Both the position numbers and the translations under genes were made by a program. Under the pieces are notes generated by a model. The model searched no databases, was not told the origin of the DNA, and was given only the letters and a program-made list of their open reading frames with translations. DNA of 42,342 nucleotides from assembly GCF_002198715.1 (NCBI RefSeq), contig NZ_MWLK01000022.1, positions 1 through 42,342 on the forward strand. The letters run 5' to 3'. The stretch is from Rhodomicrobium sp. R_RK_3 (GTDB lineage Bacteria; Pseudomonadota; Alphaproteobacteria; Rhizobiales; Rhodomicrobiaceae). The first letter of the stretch is position 1; each line of letters opens with the position of its first letter. Below are positions 32,193-42,000 of the stretch, in pieces.

Positions 32193-33095
32193 ATGAACCG
32201 CCTTACAGCCGATTTCCTGCTGCTGCTCGCAGCCGCCATCTGGGGCCTCGCCTTCTATTTCCAGAAGGAGGCGATGAGCGACATTGGGCCGTTCCTGTTC
32301 ATCACGGCGCGCGCGCTGGTCGCGTCATGCACCCTCGCCCCGCTGGCCCTGCTGGAATTACGCCGGCGCGCTAACGGGCCGGCCCGCCCGGCGATCGAGC
32401 CGCGCGGGCTGGTCAGGCTCGGCATGATGGGTGGAGTCGTCTTCTTCCTCGGCGCGGCCTTCCAGCAGACTGGCCTCCTCACCGCGACGATCACCAATGC
32501 CGGCTTCCTGACCGGCCTCTATGTCGTCATCACGCCCTTCATCATCTGGCTGACCGCCCGGCGCGCCCCGACCGGCGTCGTCTGGGCCGCTGTCGGGCTT
32601 GCCTTTACCGGGACATGGGCGCTCGGCGGCGGCACGCTGGCGAGCTTTTCCTATGGCGACGGGCTGATCGCCTTCTGCGCCATTTTCTGGGCGGTGCATC
32701 TGGTGGTGACCAGCCGCTCGCCGCGTTTCGGCGCGCCGATGACCTTCACCTTCATCCAGTTCGCGACCGTCGCCGTCCTCGCCGCGATCGCCGCGCTGAT
32801 CGTCGAACCGATCTCTATCGCCGCGCTGGCCAGGGCCGCCGGGCCGATCCTTTATGTCGGCGTGCTGTCCAGCGCGCTCACCTTCACGCTGCTGGCCATC
32901 GCCATGAAGCACACGCCCGCCTCCGAGGCGGCCGTGCTGATGAGCATGGAAACGCTTTTCGCGGCGCTGGCAGGCGCGCTTCTGCTCGGCGAGCGGCTGC
33001 CGCCCATCGGCTGGCTCGGGGCGGCGCTGCTTTTTTCGGCGACGCTGATCGTGCAGCTCGCGCCACGCCCCAAGGTGCTGACCCATCCGGCTTAG
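32193..33095 (+). CDS. EamA/DMT family transporter
   Basis: The 300-residue membrane protein has ten hydrophobic segments and two EamA repeats (about 5-145 and 155-290). Characteristic parts are LLLAAAIWGLAFYFQKEAM at the start, GLLTATITNAGFLTGLYVVITP, and late KHTPASEAAVLMSMETLFAALAGALLLGERL, the usual EamA repeat end. Members export amino acids, metabolites or drugs across the inner membrane. Nothing nearby indicates the substrate. The ATG at 32193 follows AAGAGA. It is convergent with the FMN reductase gene. Confidence 0.92.
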   Translation: MNRLTADFLLLLAAAIWGLAFYFQKEAMSDIGPFLFITARALVASCTLAPLALLELRRRANGPARPAIEPRGLVRLGMMGGVVFFLGAAFQQTGLLTATITNAGFLTGLYVVITPFIIWLTARRAPTGVVWAAVGLAFTGTWALGGGTLASFSYGDGLIAFCAIFWAVHLVVTSRSPRFGAPMTFTFIQFATVAVLAAIAALIVEPISIAALARAAGPILYVGVLSSALTFTLLAIAMKHTPASEAAVLMSMETLFAALAGALLLGERLPPIGWLGAALLFSATLIVQLAPRPKVLTHPA

Positions 33096-33175
33096 AGCCG
33101 CGGGCGCCGAGACGCCAAGGCCAAGCGGGCCGGCTGGCCGTATGGGCGGTGACCAGCCGCGCCCCCCCCCGCCCT

Positions 33176-33754
33176 TTAAACCGCTGTCGCGCGCGCGTGT
33201 TTGAGGACTTTCGCCCACCAGGCGAGTTCGTCCAGCATCGGTACCGCCGTCTGCGCCAGATGCGGAAACTCCTCGAAGGATTTGCCTTGCTGCCAAAGCG
33301 CCATGAATTCGCCGCCGCCGATGTGTACGGCATTGCGAACGGAAACCATCTGCAGCTCCGTCGCGACCAGCCGCAACTGCTCGACGGCCCGCGCGCCGCC
33401 GACGCCGCCATAGCCGACAAAGGCGACCGGCTTGCGGATGAACTCCTTGGCCGCGTAGTCGAGCGCATTTTTCAGCACCGCGCTCGGCCCGTGATTATAT
33501 TCGGGGGTGACCAGGATGAAGCCGTCGAGGCTGTCCAGCTTAGCGGCCCAGCGCTGCTGAACCTCATTCTCGATCGCACCCCATGCGGGCGAGAAAGGCT
33601 CATCGAACAGCGGCAGCTTGTAGTCGCGCAGGTCGATGAGCTCGAATGCGAGGTCGGTGCGCTGCGAGGCGATGCCGGCGATCCAGCGGGCGGGTTTCTC
33701 GCCGAAACGCTGCGGGCGGGTCGATCCGATGACGATGCCAATTTTCGGAGTCAA
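33176..33754 (-). CDS. NAD(P)H-dependent FMN reductase
   Basis: The 192-residue protein has the flavodoxin-like NADPH-dependent FMN reductase fold: KIGIVIGSTRPQRFGEKPA (FMN phosphate loop), the PEYNHGPSAVLKNALDY block that binds the flavin and is hallmark of the family, and FVGYGGVGGARAVEQLR (second flavin loop). It supplies reduced flavin or detoxifies quinones and azo compounds. It starts with TTG at 33754, with AGGAGA before it. It is divergent from a LysR-type regulator 99 bp away, which probably controls it. Confidence 0.92.
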   Translation of the reverse strand: MTPKIGIVIGSTRPQRFGEKPARWIAGIASQRTDLAFELIDLRDYKLPLFDEPFSPAWGAIENEVQQRWAAKLDSLDGFILVTPEYNHGPSAVLKNALDYAAKEFIRKPVAFVGYGGVGGARAVEQLRLVATELQMVSVRNAVHIGGGEFMALWQQGKSFEEFPHLAQTAVPMLDELAWWAKVLKHARATAV

Positions 33755-33802
33755 GGCGCTCTCCTGAGGGTTGTTCGTCCGGAAAAGCTAGGATCTGGCC
33801 AC

Positions 33803-33831
33803 CCATCTCAAAAGCCTATATATTTAGATGG
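33803..33831. promoter_or_regulatory. Dyad in the FMN reductase/LysR intergenic region
   Basis: CCATCT (33803-33808) and AGATGG (33826-33831) are inverted 6-mers 17 bp apart, flanking AT-rich CTATATATTT. This lies between the divergent genes, where LysR proteins bind and regulate both. The sequence does not strictly match T-N11-A, so it is a candidate operator. Confidence 0.4.
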
Positions 33832-33853
33832 AACCCATCGGAGGGAACGATAG

Positions 33854-34825
33854 ATGGCCCTCGACGGCCTTTCACTGGACCAATTGCGGACCTTCATCGC
33901 CGCCGCCGAGGAAGGCAGTTTTTCCGCCGCCGGCCGCAAGTTGAACCGTGCCCAATCGGTGGTCAGCCAGACGCTGGCCAATCTCGAAATCCAGCTCGGC
34001 GTGAAGCTGTTCGACCGCACCGCGCGCTATCCGAGCCTGACCGAGCATGGACGCGCATTGCTGAGCGATGCCAGGGCCATCGCCGACGGCATGGACGGCT
34101 TCAAGGCGCGCGCCCGCACCTTTACGGAAGGGCTGGAGCCGGAACTGTCGCTCTGCATCGACGCGATGTATCCGCTCTGCGCGCTGACCGAGGCGGTCGG
34201 CACCTTCCGCGAGGCCTTCCCCAGCGTGCCGCTGCGGGTGCATGTCGAGGTGCTGGGCGCGGTGATCGAGCCGGTGCTGAACGGAAGCTGCCGCATCGGC
34301 GTCGTCGGCACGTTGCCGGTGGTGCCGGATACGCTGCGCAAGGAGCTGCTGCTCGACGTGCCGATGACGACAGTCGTCGCGCCGAAGCATCCGCTTGCCT
34401 CATATGAAGGCATTATCCCGGACGCGGAATTGCGGAAGCACGTTCAGCTCGTGCTGACCGACCGCTCGAGACTGACGCAAGGCCAGAGCTACGGCGTCTA
34501 CTCGCAAAGCAATTGGCGGCTGGCGGATCTGGGGGCCAAGCACGCCTTTTTACGCGCCGGCCTGGGCTTCGGGCACATGCCCCAGTTCATGGTGGCGGAC
34601 GACATCGCCAGCGGCAGGCTCTGCGTCATCCGGGTCGCGATTCCCGCCACCCAGAGCCTGCTGATGCCGATGCACGCGGTCTATCGCAAGGACGCGCCGC
34701 CCGGCCCCGCCGGCCGCTGGCTCATCCACAGCCTGAAGCGGACCACCGTGGCCGAGGGCTTTGCCAAGATGCACGCTCTGCACGGCCGCGATGTCTCTCC
34801 GCCGACTGGCGCGGCATCGCTTTAA
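33854..34825 (+). CDS. LysR family transcriptional regulator
   Basis: The 323-residue protein has the LysR winged helix-turn-helix in residues 5-65: LDQLRTFIAAAEEGSFSAAGRKLNRAQSVVSQTLANLEIQLGVKLFDR, followed by the helical linker and a two-lobed effector domain (from about residue 95, ELSLCIDAMYPLCALTEAVG). ATG 33854 has GGAGGGAA seven nt upstream. The divergent FMN reductase is the likely target, and the gene may also repress itself. The effector is unknown; it could be a quinone, aromatic or redox signal given the target. Confidence 0.94.
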   Translation: MALDGLSLDQLRTFIAAAEEGSFSAAGRKLNRAQSVVSQTLANLEIQLGVKLFDRTARYPSLTEHGRALLSDARAIADGMDGFKARARTFTEGLEPELSLCIDAMYPLCALTEAVGTFREAFPSVPLRVHVEVLGAVIEPVLNGSCRIGVVGTLPVVPDTLRKELLLDVPMTTVVAPKHPLASYEGIIPDAELRKHVQLVLTDRSRLTQGQSYGVYSQSNWRLADLGAKHAFLRAGLGFGHMPQFMVADDIASGRLCVIRVAIPATQSLLMPMHAVYRKDAPPGPAGRWLIHSLKRTTVAEGFAKMHALHGRDVSPPTGAASL

Positions 34826-34868
34826 AGCGGCTTGGATGCGGGCGCGCCCCGCGATCCGCTCCCGCCGG

Positions 34869-35870
34869 CTATTGGCGCTCGCGGAAGGAGACCGGGTAGG
34901 CGGGCGAGCGGATGGCGATCATCGGGTCGGCGGGCTCGATGCCGGCGGGCACGCGCGACGGCAGGAACAGCAGCGACTTGTCCGCCTCCGCCGGGCGCGG
35001 CGCCATGCGGTCGATGCTGATGGTGCCGAGCTTGACGACGCGGTTGCTGTCCGGCCAGGCGACGGAAGGGTCGTCGGCGGCATCCGTGGGACCGGCGAGC
35101 TGGGCGAACCAGTCGAAATGCACCGGGCCGTCGGCGAGGCGCTTGGGCATGTCCTCCTGCAGATAGTCCGGCCCTCTCGCCGCGACCTGGCTGCCGCTGA
35201 GGAAATGCTCTCCCCCCATCGGCAGGAATTGGTAGCGGACGAGGACGCTCTCGCCCGCCGCGTCGGTGAACCGGAAGGCGTTGACGCCGAAATAGGCCAG
35301 GGTTGCGTAGCTGAACGGGTCGGGTTTCTGCGTCGTCAGGAAGGTCTTGGCGATCGGGTGGCCGGCGAGAAACGCATCGAGCCGCGACGGCTTGGCGGGG
35401 TCGGCGCGGCTGTCGGCGGCGGCCAGGAGCAATTCGCGGAACTCGGCGGCGCTGGCGACCGGGAAGCCGTTGAAACTTTGCGCCACGATGTCGGCCTCCG
35501 CGCCGTCCGGCAGCTTGAACTTGATCGCCATGCCGCGCGGATTGGCCATGCCGGCGGTATCGGAAATATCGGGGAAGCCGGTGAAATTGGAAAAGCGCAC
35601 CGTCACCGGCAGCGCCGGCCCGGCGAAAAGCGCCGCGTGGCTGAGCGCCCTGGCTTGGCTGGTGGGGGTGAAGCTGCCTTCGGTGACGACGCCCTTGGCG
35701 TATATGGCGCGGCTGTGATGATCGCCGAAGGCGGCGTGAAGCGCCTCGACCATCTGTTCGGGCGTTGCCGGCGCGGGCTCGCCGGCAGTGGCGGCGGGCG
35801 TCCCGATGCCGAAGACCAGGACGGCGATGGCGGCGAGCCGGTCGATCGCGCGCGGATCTCGTGCGTTCAT
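34869..35870 (-). CDS. Secreted catalase-like haem peroxidase (SrpA-like)
   Basis: The 333-residue protein has a signal peptide (AAIAVLVFGIGTPAATAGE) and the small catalase-family fold. VTVRFSNFTGFPDISDTAGMANPRGMAIKF is the haem-side block, shared with catalases as RFSTV...RDPRGFA, and the proximal tyrosine is expected in the later ATLAYFGVNAFRFTD. The usual distal His is present in the N-terminal region before it (LHAAFGDHHSRAIYAKG). At about 310 mature residues it matches SrpA-type catalase-related peroxidases, not full catalase. It should act on peroxide in the periplasm. The ATG at 35870 follows AGGAGAGG. Confidence 0.88.
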   Translation of the reverse strand: MNARDPRAIDRLAAIAVLVFGIGTPAATAGEPAPATPEQMVEALHAAFGDHHSRAIYAKGVVTEGSFTPTSQARALSHAALFAGPALPVTVRFSNFTGFPDISDTAGMANPRGMAIKFKLPDGAEADIVAQSFNGFPVASAAEFRELLLAAADSRADPAKPSRLDAFLAGHPIAKTFLTTQKPDPFSYATLAYFGVNAFRFTDAAGESVLVRYQFLPMGGEHFLSGSQVAARGPDYLQEDMPKRLADGPVHFDWFAQLAGPTDAADDPSVAWPDSNRVVKLGTISIDRMAPRPAEADKSLLFLPSRVPAGIEPADPMIAIRSPAYPVSFRERQ

Positions 35871-35991
35871 GCCCCTCTCCTGCCTTCGACGGCGGGGGGC
35901 TATTGTCGGCAGCTTCGCTTAAGAAGGTCTTGTCCGGATGGGCGGAATTGCGCCGATCCCGTCCGGACCCTGCGCGACCATGACCGACGGC

Positions 35992-36999
35992 TTACGCCTC
36001 CAGCGCGAGCACGGCAAAACTCGCCAGCCAGTGCTCGCCCATGTAGTCGCCGGTGAGGTGGGGGAGACCGGCCGCGAGATGGTCATCGGCGGCGGCCAGG
36101 GCGGCGGCGCGGCGGGGATCGTCCGCCGCGAGCGCCGAGGCGAGCGAGCGCCAGCACCAGGCCCGGCTCAGATTGAGGCCGTCCAGATGCGCGATCTTGC
36201 CGTCGGTGCGGTCGCTGACGGTGGCGGGGCGGAACAGCGTCGCCGGCTGCCGTTCGGCGAGACGGGGTAGGAAGCGGTCGAACCAGGGCAGGAACGCCTC
36301 AGGCGGGAGTAGCCGGCGCATGCATTCCGCCTCGATCAGCGCCGGGGACTGGAAATCGTCGCCGCTCGGCTCGCCCCAAGCCGGGCAGTCGGCATCGGCG
36401 CCGTACCAGCGGCGCGCCGTGTCGAGAAGCAGCGCGGCGAACGCCGCATCCCCGCTGACCGCCGCGTAATCAGCCGCCATTCTGAGGCCGAAGGCGGTGT
36501 TGAAATGCGTGCCGACGCGCACCGGATAGGTGGCGAGCGGCAGGAAGGCGCGGAAGCGCTCCGCGATGAGATCGGCAAGCGGCGTCAGCGCGCGGGACCA
36601 GCGCGGCTCGTCCGACAGCGCCAGTTCGGCGGCAAGCTTCAGCAGCCACGCCCAGCCATAGGGACGCTTGAAGCGGCGGGCGGTCGGTGCGGCGAAATAG
36701 GCGCATTCGCCGGCGACCTTGTCCGCCATGAATTGCCCGTCGAACAATGCCCGGATTTCGCCGGCGCGCGCCATGCCGGGGAAGCGGCGGAGAAGTCGAG
36801 CCAGCATCCAATAGCCATGCACGCAGGAATGCCAATCGTAGCTGCCATAGAAGATGGGATGCAGCGCGCTCGGCGTGCGCGCATCCTCCGGCCCGGCCAG
36901 CGCATGGTCGAGATTGTTGGGATATTCGCGCCGGACATGGCCGAGCGCGATACCGGCATAATGGTTGGCGAGATCGGCCGTTAAGCTCGGGACGGTCAT
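35992..36999 (-). CDS. DUF2891 family protein
   Basis: The 335-residue protein matches DUF2891: NNLDHALAGPEDARTPSALHP near the start, YGSYDWHSCVHGYWMLARLLR with a conserved His/Trp cluster, an (alpha/alpha)-barrel-like helical body, and the closing LPHLTGDYMGEHWLASFAVLAL. The helical repeats resemble those of glycoside hydrolases and isomerases acting on sugars, but no activity is established. There is no signal peptide. I start at the ATG at 36999, which has AGGAGC upstream; a longer in-frame extension is Pro-rich and unlikely. It lies upstream of the catalase-like gene on the same strand, 120 bp away. Confidence 0.88.
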   Translation of the reverse strand: MTVPSLTADLANHYAGIALGHVRREYPNNLDHALAGPEDARTPSALHPIFYGSYDWHSCVHGYWMLARLLRRFPGMARAGEIRALFDGQFMADKVAGECAYFAAPTARRFKRPYGWAWLLKLAAELALSDEPRWSRALTPLADLIAERFRAFLPLATYPVRVGTHFNTAFGLRMAADYAAVSGDAAFAALLLDTARRWYGADADCPAWGEPSGDDFQSPALIEAECMRRLLPPEAFLPWFDRFLPRLAERQPATLFRPATVSDRTDGKIAHLDGLNLSRAWCWRSLASALAADDPRRAAALAAADDHLAAGLPHLTGDYMGEHWLASFAVLALEA

Positions 37000-37222
37000 C
37001 GATGCTCCTGGTCTCGGCGGGGTCCGAGGCGGCTTAGTACCGTGCCGGGGCGCGGAACTCAATCGGAGCCCGACGGCGGAACGCCCGCCCGTGTTGCGTC
37101 CTCTAGTGCGAAGACGGCAAGCCCGCGCAAATCATGACAATTCCTGCAAAGCAATCGCCCGGCCGAAATTAGAAATCTTCCAGTGTGAGGGCGATTGAAC
37201 TCCAAGCGGAGGAGGCCCGTCC

Positions 37223-37825
37223 ATGTCGAAACGCTGTGTGGCCGTTTTCCTGGCTTTGGCCCTTGTCCCAGGCGCGCCGGCTTTCGCCCAGTCGAGCGCG
37301 CCGGGTCCGACGGCGCCGCTCGGCGCGACCTCGCCGCTCGGCTTCGGACCCAGCTCACCGGTGGGCACGCCGGGCATTCCACTCGGCGCCATGGAATTGC
37401 CGACGCCCGGCGAAAGTCCGGTCATGCCGGGGACGATCGTGCCGGGCATGACCTCTACGGACATGGCCGGTCAGGGATCGCAGGGCCAGGCGATGACATC
37501 CTCGCCCGGCGGCGTCGCCGGCACGACATCGGTCGGCCGCGTCGGCATACCGCTCGGCGCCACCGAGATTTCGCCCGGCGGGCTGAGCCCGATGCCGCCG
37601 GTCACCCCCGTCGATCCCACGATGACCGGCCAGCCGGGCATGATGACCCAGGGCCAGAGCTCGACGATGTTTTCGCCCGGCGGGACGATCGGCTCGCCGG
37701 CGGCGCCGTCAGCGAGCGATTCGGCCAGCGGTGGTCCGTCAGCGAGCAGCTTCTCCAGCTCGGGGACCGGGATGGGAACGGGGTCGTTTCCGACGGTCGG
37801 GACGCAGTCGCGTATCCGCCGGTGA
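37223..37825 (+). CDS. Secreted low-complexity protein (Gly/Pro/Ser/Met-rich) with internal repeat
   Basis: The 200-residue protein has a signal peptide (VAVFLALALVPGAPAFA, cut near residue 22) and GGAGGAGG before its ATG. The mature part is almost free of charged residues until its basic end (QSRIRR). Two copies of a unit GIPLGAxEL/I...PGxSPxMP are visible (about 51-70 and 108-125), with more PGG, GTPG and MTGQ segments around. There are no cysteines or aromatic clusters. I do not recognise the family. It lies 26 bp upstream of the RND adaptor gene and is probably cotranscribed, so an envelope role linked to the efflux pump is possible but unproven. Confidence 0.7.
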   Translation: MSKRCVAVFLALALVPGAPAFAQSSAPGPTAPLGATSPLGFGPSSPVGTPGIPLGAMELPTPGESPVMPGTIVPGMTSTDMAGQGSQGQAMTSSPGGVAGTTSVGRVGIPLGATEISPGGLSPMPPVTPVDPTMTGQPGMMTQGQSSTMFSPGGTIGSPAAPSASDSASGGPSASSFSSSGTGMGTGSFPTVGTQSRIRR

Positions 37826-37851
37826 ATTGAGCCGCCTAAGAGAGGTCCGCC

Positions 37852-39030
37852 ATGCGACGCATGATTGCCGTTCCGGCCGCATTGCTGGTTGCCGTGCTGG
37901 CGGTCGCCGGCGGCCTCGCGGTGACGCATCGCTATCCGTTCGAGCTGCCCGCGCCGCCCGCCGCGCCCGCGCCGAAAATTCCGGTCGTCGCCGGCCCGGT
38001 GAGCAGCGGCAACGTGCCGATCTACCTGAGCGGCGTCGGCACGGTGATCGCCTATAACACCGTGCTGGTGCGCAGCCAGATCCAGGGCCAGATCGTCACC
38101 ATGAACTTCACCGAGGGGCAGACCGTCAAGGCCGGCGACCTTCTCGCGCAGATCGACCCGCGCCCCTATCAGGCCCAGCTCGACCAGACCGTCGCCACCC
38201 GCGACCGCGATCAGGCGCAGCTCGCCAATGCCAAGGCCAATCTCGAGCGCTACGCCCAACTGGCGGCCAAGGGCGACGCCACCGCGCAATTGCTCGACAC
38301 CCAGAAGGCGCAGGTGGCGCAAGTCGAAAGCGCGGTCAAGGCCGACGAGGCGCTGATCGAGGAGGCCAATGTCCAGCTCAGCTATACGCGGCTGACTTCG
38401 CCGATCGCGGGCGTGACCGGCATCCGGCAGGTCGATGTCGGCAACATCATTCACCCCAGCGACCCGAACGGCCTCGTCGTCGTTACCCAGATCGAGCCGA
38501 TCTCGGTGATCTTCACCCTGCCCGAGACGGATCTGCCGCAGATCCAGCAGCAGATGGTCAAGGGCGCGCTCGCGGTGCTGGCCTATAGCCAGGACGACTC
38601 GATCCGCCTCGATCAGGGCAAGCTCGACCTCATCAACAACCAGATCCTGCAAACGACCGGTTCGATCCAGCTCAAGGCCGATTTTCCGAATAAGGATCAC
38701 CGGCTCTGGCCGGGGCAGCTCGTCAATATCCGACTGCTGCTCGACACGCGGCAAAACGGGCTGACCGTCGCGGCCTCGGCGGTGCAGCTCGGGCAGAAGG
38801 GCTCTTACGCCTATGTCATCAAGCCCGATGGCACGGTCGAGCTGCGCGACGTCAAGGTGGCGCAGATCAGCCAGGGGCAGGCGCTGATCGATTCCGGCCT
38901 CAATGCCAATGAGCAGGTCGTCGTCGACGGGCAATACCGGCTTCAGCCCGGCGCTGCGGTGACGGTGCTGCACGGCAAGGCGGCGCAGGAAGCGGAGGAG
39001 CAAAGCGCCCAGCAGGTGCCGATCCCATGA
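37852..39030 (+). CDS. RND efflux periplasmic adaptor (MdtA/AcrA type)
   Basis: The 392-residue adaptor bridges an inner membrane RND pump and an outer membrane channel. It has an N-terminal membrane anchor (MIAVPAALLVAVLAVAGGLAV), the first lipoyl half with VRSQIQGQIVTMNFTEGQTVKAGDLLAQIDPRPY, a coiled-coil hairpin (about 105-165, ATRDRDQAQLANAKANLERY), the second lipoyl half YTRLTSPIAGVTGIRQVDVGNII and the beta-barrel domain with TQIEPISVIFTLPETDL. These features match MdtA. It has no lipobox cysteine. The stop overlaps the pump start by four bp (ATGA). Confidence 0.95.
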   Translation: MRRMIAVPAALLVAVLAVAGGLAVTHRYPFELPAPPAAPAPKIPVVAGPVSSGNVPIYLSGVGTVIAYNTVLVRSQIQGQIVTMNFTEGQTVKAGDLLAQIDPRPYQAQLDQTVATRDRDQAQLANAKANLERYAQLAAKGDATAQLLDTQKAQVAQVESAVKADEALIEEANVQLSYTRLTSPIAGVTGIRQVDVGNIIHPSDPNGLVVVTQIEPISVIFTLPETDLPQIQQQMVKGALAVLAYSQDDSIRLDQGKLDLINNQILQTTGSIQLKADFPNKDHRLWPGQLVNIRLLLDTRQNGLTVAASAVQLGQKGSYAYVIKPDGTVELRDVKVAQISQGQALIDSGLNANEQVVVDGQYRLQPGAAVTVLHGKAAQEAEEQSAQQVPIP

Positions 39031-42000
39031 ACATCTCGGGGCCGTTCATCCGGCGGCCGATCGCGACGGCGCTGCTGATGGTTGGTTTGCTGGCGGCCGG
39101 GCTGGTCACCTATCCGCTCTTGCCGGTGGGCGCGCTGCCCAATGTCAACTATCCGACGCTCCAGGTCACCGCGCAGCTTCCAGGCGCCGATCCGGCCACG
39201 ATGGCCGCCTCCGTCGCCACGCCGCTCGAATTGCAGTTCGGCCAGATCCCCGGCCTGACCCAGATGACCTCGGCCAGCGCGCTCGGCTTCACCCAGATCA
39301 CCTTGCAGTTCGACCTCAACCGGCAGATCGACGGCACCGTCAGCGACACGCTCTCGGCCATCAATGCGGCGAGCGCGCAATTGCCGGCGGGCATCCCCTA
39401 CCCGCCGACCATCCGTAAGGTCAACCCGGCCGACACGCCGATCCTGGTGCTCGGCCTGACCTCGGATTCGCTGCCGCTGACGACGGTCGACGCCTATGCC
39501 GAGAACATCCTGCTGCAGAAGATTTCGCAGATCTCCGGCGTCGGGCTGGTCGGCATCGGCGGCCAGCAGAAGCCGGCCATCCGCGTGCAGCTCAGCCCGG
39601 AGGCGCTGGCGACGCGCGGCATCAGCCTGGAGGACGTGCGCAACGTGCTCGGCCAGGCCAATGTCGACCTCCCCAAGGGCACGCTCAACAGCCCGCGCCA
39701 GACCTATACGCTGAACACCAACGACCAGCTCATGCAGCCCGAGCAATATGCCGATCTCATCATCGCCTATCGCAACGGCGCGCCGGTCCGCATCCGCGAT
39801 GTCGGCCGCGCCATCAGCGCGGCGGAAAACGATCTGGTCGCCGGCTGGTACAACAAGCAGCGGGCGATCCTGCTGGCGATCCAGCGCCAGCCCGGCGCCA
39901 ACGTCATCGAGACGGTGGACCGGATCAAGAAAATGCTGCCCGTGCTGCAAGCTTCGATCCCGGCGGCGATCAAGCTGAACATCATTTCCGACCGCACCGA
40001 GACCATCCGCGCCTCGGTCGCCGACGTGCAGTTCACGCTGATGCTTACCGTCGCGCTGGTGGTGATGGTGATCTTCCTGTTCCTGCGCAATTTCTGGGCG
40101 ACGGTCATTCCCGCCATCACGGTGCCGCTGTCGCTGATCGGCACCTTCGCGGTGCTCTATGTGCTCGGCTACAGCCTGGACAATCTCTCGCTGATGGCGC
40201 TGTCCATCGCCGTTGGCTTCGTGGTGGACGACGCCGTCGTCGTCATCGAGAACATCGTCCGCCATATCGAGGAGGGCGCCTCGCCGATGGAGGCCTCGCT
40301 GAAGGGCGCCGGGGAAATCGGTTTCACTATCGTCTCGATCACCCTGTCGCTGATCGCGGTGTTCATCCCGCTTTTCCTGATGGGCGGCTATATCGGCCTG
40401 CTGTTCCGGGAATTCGCCGTCACGGTGAGCGTCGCGCTGGTGCTGTCGCTGCTGATCTCGCTGACGCTGACGCCGATGATGTGCTCGCGCCTGCTGAAGC
40501 CGGAGAGCAAGGACCATGGCTGGCTCTACCGCCTGTTCGAGCGCGGCTTCGACGGGCTGCTCGCCGCCTATGAGTCAGGGCTGAAGGTGGTGCTGCGCTT
40601 CCGCTTCATCACGCTGATGGTCATGATCGGCACCATCGTGCTGACCGGCTATCTCTATGTGGTGATCCCGAAAGGCTTCTTCCCCGAACAGGACACCGGC
40701 CTCATCATCGGCCAGTCCGAGGCGGCGCAGGATATCTCCTACCAGGCGATGGCGCAGCGCCAGCAGGCGCTGATCGACGCCGTGCTGCAGGATCCGGCCG
40801 TCGCTTCGACCGGCGCGCAGATCGGCGCGGGCGGCGGCACCACCACGGTCAATAATGGCCGCATCTTCATCGCCCTCAAGCCCAAGAGCGAGCGCGGCCC
40901 GATCGAGGAGGTCATCGCAAGGCTGCGCACCAATCTGGCGAAGGTGCAAGGCATCACGCTCTACATGCAGGCGGCGCAGGACATCACCATCGGCGGGCGG
41001 GTGTCGAAGACGCTGTATCAGTACAGCCTCGACGATGCCGACCCGGCCGAGCTCAGCCATTGGGCGGCGCTGTTTCTCGACCGTATCAAGGCCATCCCCG
41101 GCATCATCGACGTCACCAGCGATCAGCTCAATGCCGGGCCGATGCTCGACATCACCATCAAGCGCGAGGTCGCCGCCACCTTCGGCATCCAGCCGGCCGC
41201 CATCGACAATTCGCTCGACGACGCCTTCGGGCAGCGCATCGTCTCGACCATCTACAGCACGCTGAACCAGTATCATGTGGTGATGGAAGTCGACCCCAAA
41301 TTCCAGTTCGGGCCGGAATCGCTGAATTACATCTACGTGCCGTCATCGACCGGGCAGCAGGTGCCGCTGGCGACGCTGGTCGATACCGTCTCGACCATCG
41401 CGCCGCTCGTCGTCAACCACCAGGGCCAGTTCCCCTCGGTGACGATCTCGTTCAACCTCAAGCCCGGCACGGCCATCGGCGAGGCGGTCAGCGCCATCCA
41501 GCAGGTCGAGAAGGATCTGGGCAAGCCGCTCTCGCTGCAGACCAGCTTCCAGGGCAATGCGCAGGCATTCGCTGCCTCGCTGTCCAGCACGCCGATCCTC
41601 ATCGCGGCGGCGCTCTTCGTCATCTACCTGATCCTGGGCATTCTCTATGAGAGCCTGATCCACCCGATCACCATCATCTCGACCCTGCCTTCGGCGGGTC
41701 TTGGCGCGCTGTTGCTGCTGATGGCGGTCGGCATGGACCTGAGCGTGATCGCCATTGTCGGCATCATCCTGCTGATCGGCATCGTCAAGAAGAACGGCAT
41801 CATGCTCGTCGATTTCGCCCTGCAGGTGGAAAAGAGCGAGGGCCTGAGCGCCGAGGAGGCGATCCACCGCGCCGCCGTGCTGCGCTTCCGGCCGATCCTG
41901 ATGACGACGATGGCGGCGCTGCTCGGCGGCATACCGCTGATGCTCGGCACCGGCGTCGGCTCGGAGCTGCGCCAGCCGCTCGGCTACACCATCGTCGGCG

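Noticed and set aside
38943-40517. Long minus-strand frame opposite the RND genes
   Set aside because: Same reason: low-complexity translation (Gln/Arg/Asp/His-rich) opposite a clear RND pump.
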